From Pseudomonas sp. LD120 (GTDB lineage Bacteria; Pseudomonadota; Gammaproteobacteria; Pseudomonadales; Pseudomonadaceae), in contig NZ_WVHL01000005.1 of assembly GCF_009861525.1 (NCBI RefSeq), positions 558,001 to 622,000 of the forward strand: a stretch of 64,000 nucleotides of DNA, written 5' to 3'. The notes under the pieces were generated by a model that searched no databases, had not been told where the DNA came from, and was given only the letters and a program-made list of their open reading frames with translations. Numbering within the stretch: the stretch's first letter is position 1; each line of letters begins with the position of its first letter. The position numbers were made by a program, and so were the translations under genes. Shown piece by piece: positions 48,945-60,067 of the stretch.

Positions 48945-50132
48945 ATGAAGCTTGCCCAAGGGGCCCTGGCGGGCCTGAAAGTCATCGATCTGAGTCGCGT
49001 GCTGGGCGGTCCCTACTGTTCCCAGGCCCTGGCCGACCATGGCGCCGAAGTCATCAAACTGGAGCCGCTGAGCGGCGACGAGACCCGGGGCTGGGGGCCG
49101 CCGTTCGAAGGCGACGACGCCTCGTATTTTCGCGGTATCAACCGTAACAAGCAGGGGATCGCCGTCGACCTGTCGCGCCCCGAGGGCCTGGACCTGCTGA
49201 TGCAATTGCTGGAAGGCGCCGACGTGTTGGTGGAGAACTTCAAGCCCGGCACCCTGCAACGCTGGGGCATCGGTTTTCAGGAGGTGCTGAGCCCGCGCTT
49301 CCCGAGGTTGATTCATTGCGCGATCTCCGGCTTTGGCGCCGATGGCCCCTTGGGCGGTTTACCCGGCTATGACGCGGTGATCCAGGCCATGGCCGGCTTG
49401 ATGAGTGTCAACGGCGAAGGCGAGGGCGGGCCATTGCGCATCGGCCTGCCGATCGTCGATATGGTCACCGGCTTGAATGCGTTGACGGGGATTCTCCTGG
49501 CCCTCAACGAGCGTCAGCGCAGCGGCCTTGGGCAGTCCCTGGATATTTCCCTGTATGACTGCGGTGTGTCCCTGCTGCATCCCCATCTGCCGAACTACTT
49601 CGCTTCCGGCAAGACCCCGAAGCGCACGGGAAATGCCCATCCCAACATCGCTCCTTACGACAGCTATCGCACCGCCGGCGAACCGATCTTCCTCGCGGTT
49701 GGCAATGATCGACAGTTCGCCAGGCTGTGCCAGGAGTTGGGCGCCAGCGAGTTGCTGGAAGATCCACGCTTTACCGACAACGGCCAGCGCTCGGTCAATC
49801 GCGAGGCCTTGAAGCAGCAGTTGGAGCATTACCTGGCCGCACACGACGGTGCCGCGCTGGCGCCACGGCTGATCGAGCTGGGGGTGCCGTGCGGTTCGAT
49901 CGCCACGCTCGATCAGGTGGTGGCTCATCCCCATACCCGGCATCGCGGGTTGCTGGTGCAGATCGGTGATTACCGAGGCATTGGCTCGCCGGTGAAGTTG
50001 TCGCGAACGCCCGCCAGCTACCGCAGCGCGCCGCCCAGATTGGGCCAGGACACTCGCGCGGTGCTGCAAGGGCTGGGGCTGGATGCGTCGACCATCGCCA
50101 AGCTGCTGGCCAGCGGCGTGGTACGCGGTTGA
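48945..50132 (+). CDS. CaiB/BaiF family (class III) CoA-transferase
   Basis: Transfers CoA between carboxylates, 395 residues. The family start GLKVIDLSRVLGGPYCSQALADHGAEVIKLEP (about 11-42), RGINRNKQGIAVDLSRPEG, and the catalytic Asp in RIGLPIVDMVTGLNALTGIL (about residue 170) are present. ATG 48945 with GCGGAG upstream replaces a longer frame from 48834. With the dehydrogenase and the MHS carrier this suggests uptake, activation and oxidation of one carboxylic acid under LysR control. The acid cannot be identified from sequence. Confidence 0.88.
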   Translation: MKLAQGALAGLKVIDLSRVLGGPYCSQALADHGAEVIKLEPLSGDETRGWGPPFEGDDASYFRGINRNKQGIAVDLSRPEGLDLLMQLLEGADVLVENFKPGTLQRWGIGFQEVLSPRFPRLIHCAISGFGADGPLGGLPGYDAVIQAMAGLMSVNGEGEGGPLRIGLPIVDMVTGLNALTGILLALNERQRSGLGQSLDISLYDCGVSLLHPHLPNYFASGKTPKRTGNAHPNIAPYDSYRTAGEPIFLAVGNDRQFARLCQELGASELLEDPRFTDNGQRSVNREALKQQLEHYLAAHDGAALAPRLIELGVPCGSIATLDQVVAHPHTRHRGLLVQIGDYRGIGSPVKLSRTPASYRSAPPRLGQDTRAVLQGLGLDASTIAKLLASGVVRG

Positions 50133-50141
50133 GGTTTGTAC

Positions 50142-50489
50142 TCAGCGACGATGGGCTCGCAGCAGGGTGAAGGTGATGCTCGGGCTCTGTTGCAGCACCT
50201 TCGCGCCGTTGAGCACCTGCACGGCCAGGCGATGCTGGCCACGGTCGATATTCACCAACGGTAGGCTGGCCTCTCGGCTGGGCTGGCCATAGGGCTGGTC
50301 GTCCAGCAGCAGGCGCAGGTGGTGGCCCGGTTGTAGAGCCGGGCGCAGCGTCACTTGTACGCTAAAGCTGCCGTTGTTGGCCCGTAGCGCGCCATGCTTG
50401 GGCATGTCCTGCAACAGCAGTTGCGTGTAGGGCTCCGCGCTGACGGGCAGCGTGGTGATCCACAGCAGGTAAAAAGCAGCGACGCGCAT
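50142..50489 (-). CDS. Small secreted protein
   Basis: A 115-residue protein with a signal peptide (MRVAAFYLLWITTLPVSAEPYTQ) and a compact beta-rich domain: GSFSVQVTLRPALQPGHHLRLLLDDQPYG and RGQHRLAVQVLNGAKVLQQSPSITFTLLRAHRR, which looks like an immunoglobulin-like fold. AAGGATCACCGTG precedes ATG 50489; a longer frame upstream (to 50585) would bury the signal. It lies on the chorismate mutase side of glnA, a place where other pseudomonads also have a small unknown gene. Function unknown. Confidence 0.7.
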   Translation of the reverse strand: MRVAAFYLLWITTLPVSAEPYTQLLLQDMPKHGALRANNGSFSVQVTLRPALQPGHHLRLLLDDQPYGQPSREASLPLVNIDRGQHRLAVQVLNGAKVLQQSPSITFTLLRAHRR

Positions 50490-50566
50490 CACGGTGATCC
50501 TTGCTGGCCAAGCTTGCGCTTGAAAGGCTCCAGCATAGGTCGGCGCGAGACTCGGCAGGGGTGCGG

Positions 50567-51121
50567 TTAACCTTTGAACACACATAACTCAGCGGTGGCG
50601 CGGACCATCGCCAGTTGGCGCAGCGGGTCGCCGCTGGCGGCCTGATTGGCCTGGGCCAGCCATTGCGGGCATTGGGCGTCAGTGCGATGGGGGCTGAAGT
50701 CGGCCAGTTGCTGCAGCAGACGTTTTTGTAACTGATCGAGTTGTGGACGGATCTGCCCGACCAGGTCCTGGCGCGGGGTGTCTGGCGCCCGGCCTTGCAG
50801 GTGCCAACTGGACAGCCTGGCGTATTGCACCAGTTTGTTGGCTTCGATCTGGGCGGCGAAAAACTGCCCGACCGCTTCCTCGCTCAGGTGATAGGTGGCG
50901 GCCTGGGCCGTGGCGCCAGCAATCACCTGCCGCTCCCGAGGACGGTCCTCCACAGCCTTGTGGCTGTCCCATTTGCTTAAGGCCACCTGGTCGGCAATCG
51001 CCAGGCGCTGGCCGACGCTGTCCAGCAGCGGGGCGAGCGTAGCGGGAGCGTCGCTGGCACAGGCGATGGTGGCGAACAGGTTGCAGGTCAGGGCGAGGCA
51101 CAGATTGAGGCGAGATGTCAT
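50567..51121 (-). CDS. Periplasmic chorismate mutase (AroQ gamma class)
   Basis: Exported enzyme of 184 residues that would convert chorismate to prephenate outside the cytoplasm. A signal peptide (MTSRLNLCLALTCNLFATIACAS) is followed by the AroQ-gamma helices LLDSVGQRLAIADQVALSKWDSHKAVEDRPRERQVIAG and EEAVGQFFAAQIEANKLVQYARLSSWH, containing the Arg, Lys and Gln/Glu positions expected for the active site. Two Cys near the C-terminus (DAQCPQW and ELCVFKG) could form the disulfide known in this class. Why a periplasmic enzyme exists is unclear in this family. Confidence 0.82.
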   Translation of the reverse strand: MTSRLNLCLALTCNLFATIACASDAPATLAPLLDSVGQRLAIADQVALSKWDSHKAVEDRPRERQVIAGATAQAATYHLSEEAVGQFFAAQIEANKLVQYARLSSWHLQGRAPDTPRQDLVGQIRPQLDQLQKRLLQQLADFSPHRTDAQCPQWLAQANQAASGDPLRQLAMVRATAELCVFKG

Positions 51122-51200
51122 GGGCGGGCTCGGTTCATGTCAAGAAGGGCGGCGCTCATGATGCCCGCATTCATCCTGGAGCAGGCCATCCTGCGAGCAT

Positions 51201-51225
51201 AAAAAAGGCCTCCCGAAGGAGGCCT
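51201..51225 (-). terminator. Terminator after glnA
   Basis: AGGCCTCC-cgaa-GGAGGCCT is a perfect 8-bp stem with a tetraloop; on the minus strand it is followed by TTTTTT. It lies 33 bases after the glnA stop. Confidence 0.92.
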
Positions 51226-51258
51226 CTTGATCACGCGGCTTGCGCCGGTGTTCGCGGA

Positions 51259-52665
51259 TCAGCAGCTGTAGTACAGCTCGTATTCCAGTGGGTGCACGAA
51301 GGTACGCACCTTGATTTCTTCTTCGCTTTTCAGGGCGATGTAGGCGTCGATGAAGTCGTCGCTGAAAACGCCGCCTTTGGTCAGGAACGCGCGACCTTTG
51401 TCCAGCTCTTCCAAGGCTTCCTTCAGGCTGCCGCAAACTTGTGGGATCTCTTTGGCCTCTTCAGGCGGCAGGTCATACAGGTTTTTGTCAGCGGCGTCGC
51501 CAGGGTGGATTTTGTTCTGGATACCGTCCAGGCCGGCCATCAACAGGGCAGCGAAGGCCAGGTATGGGTTGGCGGCCGGGTCCGGGAAGCGGGCTTCGAT
51601 ACGGCGAGCTTTAGGGCTCGACACGTAAGGAATGCGGATCGAAGCGGAACGGTTGCGAGCCGAGTAGGCCAGCATCACTGGGGCTTCGAAACCTGGAACC
51701 AGACGCTTGTAGGAGTTGGTCGACGGGTTGGTGAAGCCGTTCAGGGCCTTGCCGTGCTTGATGATGCCGCCGATGAAGTACAGGGCGGTGTCGGACAGAC
51801 CGGCATAACCTTCGCCAGCGAAGGTGTTCTTGCCTTCTTTGGAGATCGACATGTGCACGTGCATACCCGAGCCGTTGTCGCCGTACAGAGGCTTGGGCAT
51901 GAAGGTTGCGGTGCGGCCGTAGGCGTCAGCCACGTTGTGTACGCAGTACTTCAGGGTTTGAACTTCGTCGCCCTTGTTGACCAGGGTGTTGAACTTCACG
52001 CCGATTTCGTTCTGGCCGGCAGTTGCCACTTCGTGGTGGTGAACTTCGATGACCAGGCCCATTTCTTCCATGGCATTGCACATGGAGGTGCGGATTTCGT
52101 GGTCATGGTCGAACGGCGGAACCGGGAAGTAGCCGCCTTTGACGCCTGGACGGTGGCCTTTGTTGCCGCCTTCCACGTCTTGGTCGGACATCCACGAGCC
52201 TTGCTCGGAGAAAATCTTGAACATCGAGCCGGAGATGTCGGACTTGAACTTCACTTCGTCGAAGATGAAGAACTCAGGCTCTGGACCGACGAATACGGTG
52301 TCGCCGATGCCGGTGGACTTCAGGTATTCCTCGGCGCGCTTGGCGATGGCGCGTGGGTCGCGGTCATAGCCTTGCATGGTCGAAGGTTCGATGATGTCGC
52401 ACACCAGGATCAGGGTCGGCTCTTCGGTGAATGGGTCCAGCACAGCGGTTTCGTCAACCGGCATCAGGATCATGTCGGAGGCTTCGATGCCTTTCCAGCC
52501 AGCGATGGAGGAACCGTCGAACATTTTGCCTTCTTCGAAGAAGGCTTCATCCAGCGCATCACGGGCCGGCATGGTCACGTGATGTTGAGTGCCCTTGGTG
52601 TCAGTGAAGCGCAGATCAATCCATTTGACGTCATGATCTTTGATGAGTTGAACCGACTTCGACAT
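51259..52665 (-). CDS. glnA: Glutamine synthetase type I
   Basis: Central ammonium-assimilation enzyme of 468 residues. Active-site motifs: FDGSSIAGWKGIEASDM (about 49-65), VGPEPEFFIFDEVKF, MEEMGLVIEVHHHEVATAGQNEIG, NGSGMHVHMS, RIPYVSSPKARRIEARFPDPAANPYLAF. The adenylylation region NLYDLPPEEAKEIPQVCGSL (Tyr about 397) is intact, so activity is controlled by GlnE. GGAGG precedes ATG 52665. Expression is predicted to be sigma54/NtrC-dependent from the sites below. Confidence 0.98.
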   Translation of the reverse strand: MSKSVQLIKDHDVKWIDLRFTDTKGTQHHVTMPARDALDEAFFEEGKMFDGSSIAGWKGIEASDMILMPVDETAVLDPFTEEPTLILVCDIIEPSTMQGYDRDPRAIAKRAEEYLKSTGIGDTVFVGPEPEFFIFDEVKFKSDISGSMFKIFSEQGSWMSDQDVEGGNKGHRPGVKGGYFPVPPFDHDHEIRTSMCNAMEEMGLVIEVHHHEVATAGQNEIGVKFNTLVNKGDEVQTLKYCVHNVADAYGRTATFMPKPLYGDNGSGMHVHMSISKEGKNTFAGEGYAGLSDTALYFIGGIIKHGKALNGFTNPSTNSYKRLVPGFEAPVMLAYSARNRSASIRIPYVSSPKARRIEARFPDPAANPYLAFAALLMAGLDGIQNKIHPGDAADKNLYDLPPEEAKEIPQVCGSLKEALEELDKGRAFLTKGGVFSDDFIDAYIALKSEEEIKVRTFVHPLEYELYYSC

Positions 52666-52774
52666 AGTGTCCTCCGGGTGGCTTCGGGCTTGGTGTTGGA
52701 GTGCCCTTAGAATGTGGGTGATGCCGGCGCGAATACTCTGCCATGGCAACCTGCCTCACAAGGGAGCAAATTGC

Positions 52775-52790
52775 ATGCCAGTGCCCCGAG
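52775..52790 (-). promoter_or_regulatory. Sigma54 promoter of glnA
   Basis: The minus strand reads TGGCATGCAATTTGCT, matching TGGCAC-N5-TTGCW at nearly every position. The predicted start is 52764, giving a leader of about 98 bases before glnA. Confidence 0.85.
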
Positions 52791-52853
52791 ATGGGTTTCC
52801 TGCCCCAAAATCACGCTTTATCGTGTGAGCGGGGTTAAATATCGGCATTTGAC

Positions 52854-52868
52854 GCACTGCAATGTAGC
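52854..52868. promoter_or_regulatory. NtrC-like site, promoter-proximal
   Basis: GCACT-GCAAT-GTAGC fits GCACC-N5-GGTGC at seven of ten specified positions; its centre is about 97 bases upstream of the predicted glnA start. Confidence 0.5.
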
Positions 52869-52884
52869 GCTTCTTTCGATAAAT

Positions 52885-52899
52885 GACCCATTTTGGTGC
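52885..52899. promoter_or_regulatory. NtrC-like site, promoter-distal
   Basis: Read on the minus strand, GCACC-AAAAT-GGGTC has one perfect half site. Its centre lies 31 bases (three helical turns) from the other site and about 128 upstream of the glnA start, the spacing seen in the E. coli glnA enhancer. Confidence 0.6.
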
Positions 52900-52926
52900 G
52901 CTGAAAACCTTCTGCACATTAACTGG

Positions 52927-52954
52927 TTAAACCTTGAGCAATTTCCGCTATAAT
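52927..52954 (+). promoter_or_regulatory. Candidate sigma70 promoter of thiI
   Basis: A perfect TATAAT (52949-52954) lies 16 bases after a weak -35 (TTAAAC, 52927-52932), about 43 bases before the thiI start. Confidence 0.5.
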
Positions 52955-52996
52955 CCGCGCCCCCCTTTTTCGGCTGGCCCAGCGCGCGCTGTTTTC

Positions 52997-54451
52997 ATGA
53001 AACTAATCGTTAAAGTTTTCCCGGAAATCACCATCAAGAGCCGCCCTGTACGGATGCGTTTTATCCGTCAGTTGGCCAAGAACATCCGTGCCGTGCTCCG
53101 CGATCTGGACCCGGCGCTGGTGGTTAATGGTGTGTGGGACAACCTCGAGCTGGAAACGACCCTCAGCGAGCCCAAGGCCCTGAAGGAACTGACCGAGCGC
53201 CTGAGTTGCATGCCCGGCATCGCGCATTTTCTGCAGGTGGATGAATACCCGCTGGGCGACTTCGATGACATCGTCGCCAAGTGCAAGCAGCACTTCGGTG
53301 AAGCCCTGCCCGGGAAGATCTTTTCCGTGCGCTGCAAACGCGCCGGCAAGCATGAATTCAGCTCCATGGACGTGGAGAAATACGTCGGTAGCCAACTACG
53401 TCGGCAGTGCGGCGCCGCTGGCATTTCACTGAAAGACCCGCAAATTGAAGTGCGGATGGAAATTCGCGACCAACGGTTGTTCGTGATCCACAGCCAGCAC
53501 AACAGCATCGGCGGTTACCCGCTGGGCGCCCTGGAACAGACCTTGGTGCTGATGTCCGGTGGTTTCGATTCCACGGTGGCGGCTTATCAGATCATGCGCC
53601 GTGGTCTGATGAGCCATTTCTGCTTCTTCAACCTGGGCGGTCGTGCCCATGAATTGGGCGTGATGGAAGTCGCGCACTATATATGGAAGAAGTACGGCAG
53701 CTCCCAGCGCGTGCTGTTCGTCAGCGTGCCGTTCGAGGAAGTGCTCGGGGAGATTCTCGGCAAAGTCGACAACAGTCATATGGGCGTCATTTTGAAGCGT
53801 ATGATGTTGCGGGCCGCCTCGAGCATCGCTGACCGCTTGCACATCGATGCCCTGGTGACCGGCGAGGCGATCTCCCAGGTGTCCAGCCAGACCTTGCCCA
53901 ACCTGTCGGTGATCGACTGCGTGACCGAGAAGCTGGTACTGCGGCCACTGATTGCCAGCCACAAGCAGGACATCATCGACCAGGCTGTCGAGATCGGTAC
54001 CGCCGACTTCGCCAAGCACATGCCGGAGTACTGCGGGGTCATCTCGGTGAACCCCAAGACCCATGCCAAGCGCTATCGCGTTGAGCATGAAGAGAAAGAA
54101 TTCGACATGGCGGTGCTCGAGCGTGCGATCGAGCGTGCCAAGCTGGTGCCGATCGATCGGGTGATCGACGAGTTGGGCCAGGATGTGCAGATTGAAGAAG
54201 TCAGTGAAGCGCTGGCCGGTCAGATCGTCATCGACATTCGTCACCCGGATGCCGAGGAAGATGACCCGCTGCAGTTGCCTGGCATCGAAGTAAAAGCGCT
54301 GCCGTTCTATGCATTGAACGCGCGTTTCAAGGAACTGGATCCTACGCGCCAGTACCTGCTGTATTGCGACAAGGGCGTCATGAGTCGCCTGCATGCTCAC
54401 CATCTGCTCAGCGAGGGACATGCCAATGTGCGCGTTTATAGACCGAGCTAA
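52997..54451 (+). CDS. thiI: tRNA 4-thiouridine synthase ThiI
   Basis: Makes s4U8 in tRNA and supplies sulfur for thiazole synthesis; 484 residues. N-terminal ferredoxin-like/THUMP region (about 1-165), PP-loop ATP pyrophosphatase motif LVLMSGGFDSTVAAY (about 178-192), Cys in the MPEYCGVISVNP segment, and a C-terminal rhodanese domain with active Cys in YLLYCDKGVMSRLHA. All key cysteines are present. ATG 52997 gives the standard N-terminus MKLIVKVFPEITIKS. Confidence 0.96.
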   Translation: MKLIVKVFPEITIKSRPVRMRFIRQLAKNIRAVLRDLDPALVVNGVWDNLELETTLSEPKALKELTERLSCMPGIAHFLQVDEYPLGDFDDIVAKCKQHFGEALPGKIFSVRCKRAGKHEFSSMDVEKYVGSQLRRQCGAAGISLKDPQIEVRMEIRDQRLFVIHSQHNSIGGYPLGALEQTLVLMSGGFDSTVAAYQIMRRGLMSHFCFFNLGGRAHELGVMEVAHYIWKKYGSSQRVLFVSVPFEEVLGEILGKVDNSHMGVILKRMMLRAASSIADRLHIDALVTGEAISQVSSQTLPNLSVIDCVTEKLVLRPLIASHKQDIIDQAVEIGTADFAKHMPEYCGVISVNPKTHAKRYRVEHEEKEFDMAVLERAIERAKLVPIDRVIDELGQDVQIEEVSEALAGQIVIDIRHPDAEEDDPLQLPGIEVKALPFYALNARFKELDPTRQYLLYCDKGVMSRLHAHHLLSEGHANVRVYRPS

Positions 54452-54590
54452 GTGCCCGGGGATGTTCGCCTGTGGCTTGCGTCACCGGCCCCCCGACGCT
54501 GCCGTCCAGCTGTGACGGCAAGGCCTGAATCTATTGTTAATCGCTGCCATAACGTGTCAGCACACCGAATCCTCTGATCGAGATACACAA

Positions 54591-56411
<1,821 letters not shown>

Positions 56412-56432
56412 GTCTTTAGTTCCGGCTGAATG

Positions 56433-56470
56433 AAAACGCCCCCGGTCTTGCGGCCGGGGGCGTTTTTTTT
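56433..56470 (+). terminator. Terminator after typA
   Basis: AAAACGCCCCCGG pairs perfectly with CCGGGGGCGTTTT around eight bases, followed by further T residues, 22 bases after the stop. Confidence 0.95.
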
Positions 56471-56485
56471 GCCTGGAAAAAACCT

Positions 56486-56521
56486 GTAGCCGCTGCCGAG
56501 CCTGCGAGGCAGCGGCTACAG
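56486..56521. repeat. REP-type palindrome
   Basis: TGTAGCCGCTGCC-gagcctgcga-GGCAGCGGCTACA is a perfect 13-bp inverted repeat, a form abundant between genes of the P. fluorescens group. Confidence 0.88.
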
Positions 56522-56527
56522 CAGCGT

Positions 56528-56675
56528 TTGCAGCGCTGATGGGCAGTGATCGGCGGTGTTAGCAGCGGTGATGGGCGGCGATCGGCAGTGTTTGCAGCGT
56601 TGCTATGTGGTGATCAGCGGTGTTTGCAGCGCTGATGGGCAGTGATCAGCAGCGCTAGCACCGGTGAGGGGCAGG
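56528..56675. repeat. Tandem 32-bp repeats
   Basis: Units begin at 56528, 56560, 56592, 56624 and 56656 (the last partial). The consensus is near TTGCAGCGCTGATGGGCAGT followed by GATCGGCGGTGT. Copies differ at several positions, so the array is older than the sRNA repeats at 40113-40400. It ends four bases before the stop of the next gene. No spacers separate the units, so this is not a CRISPR array. Confidence 0.9.
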
Positions 56676-56678
56676 GGC

Positions 56679-57137
56679 TCAGAAGCGTTCCAGGGTGCGG
56701 CTGCTGGTGTTGCTCGGGCGCTCCAGTGGCTTGGGCTTGTAGGCGCAGTAGCCCGGGCGCGGGCCGATCTTCGGATGGTTGCGGCAGGTGTCCGGGCGCT
56801 TGTCATAAATGGTGCACAGGCGGCTTTTACGATCCAGATACAGGCAGTCGTTATTGCTCATGCGTTGCAGCGTGAAGATTTCTGATTTCTGGTTGTAGCG
56901 CTCGACGATGCCCTCTTTCTGCAGGCGCTTGGCGATGTTTTTCGCCGGTTCACCGCGCTCGAATTCGTCGACGATGCCGATGCGGATCAGGTCCTTGATC
57001 TTCACTTCCACCGGCAGGGTGCAACAGGTGGACAGGCAGGAGCCACACATGGGCGCGGAATATTTGGCCCAGGTATCGAGACGGTCGACTTCCGCAGCGG
57101 CGATCAGGTTGGACTTCATCAGGGTGGTTTCCGGCAT
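56679..57137 (-). CDS. YkgJ-family cysteine cluster protein
   Basis: A 152-residue soluble protein with the YkgJ Cys pattern: MCGSCLSTCCTLPVEV (about 31-46), NNDCLYLDRKSRLCTIYDKRPDTCRNHPKIGPRPGYC (about 92-128). Such cysteines are thought to bind zinc or an Fe-S cluster; function is unknown. ATG 57137 or ATG 57119 (MKSNLIAAAEVDRL) may be the start; neither has a strong ribosome-binding site. The tandem 32-bp repeat lies right behind its stop. Confidence 0.82.
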   Translation of the reverse strand: MPETTLMKSNLIAAAEVDRLDTWAKYSAPMCGSCLSTCCTLPVEVKIKDLIRIGIVDEFERGEPAKNIAKRLQKEGIVERYNQKSEIFTLQRMSNNDCLYLDRKSRLCTIYDKRPDTCRNHPKIGPRPGYCAYKPKPLERPSNTSSRTLERF

Positions 57138-57386
57138 GTCTCAGGGCGCGCGATCATACCGGGACGGGTGGATTTTTGAACGACTTTAGATCGGATTTAT
57201 CCTAAAAATTATCCAATTTATACCTGGCGGCACGGCATCTGCATCTTTTTCCTTCGCTGGCGCAACAGACTCCGTCTTGAACCGATCCATTTGAAATGAC
57301 GCCGAACCAGAGCCTTTGCATCGTGTCAGACCGACTAGGCTCAGACCATTCCATGCTCACTGTGTATCTCGTCAGAGGTCGTATCG

Positions 57387-59837
<2,451 letters not shown>

Positions 59838-59864
59838 GGCATCCGAGACATGCTAGAGGTGTGC

Positions 59865-59892
59865 ACAAGGCCCAGCGTTTGTTGGGCCTTGT
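59865..59892 (+). terminator. Hairpin after glgP, probable terminator
   Basis: ACAAGGCCCA-N8-TGGGCCTTGT is a perfect 10-bp stem 27 bases after the stop; the T run is missing, so efficiency is uncertain. Confidence 0.6.
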
Positions 59893-59989
59893 CGATATAC
59901 TGGGCGCCGATTTTGTCTCCCTCCGGGGACTTTGGGGCCGTGCTCGGCTTCCAGGCGGGGGAGAGGCCTTCGCCGGCCCCTGCAATCCG

Positions 59990-60025
59990 CTGTAGGAGTC
60001 GGCTTGCGGCGCAAGCGTCAACACA
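59990..60025. repeat. REP-like fragment
   Basis: CTGTAGGAGTCGGCTTGCGG has the sequence of one arm of fluorescent-pseudomonad REP elements and contains the small hairpin GCTTGC-ggc-GCAAGC. Confidence 0.55.
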
Positions 60026-60067
60026 GCTGTACCTGTCCGTCAGTGGACCGCTTAGGGATATCGACAC

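Noticed and set aside
56528..56675. CRISPR array
   Set aside because: Units are contiguous and diverged with no unique spacers, and no cas gene is present.
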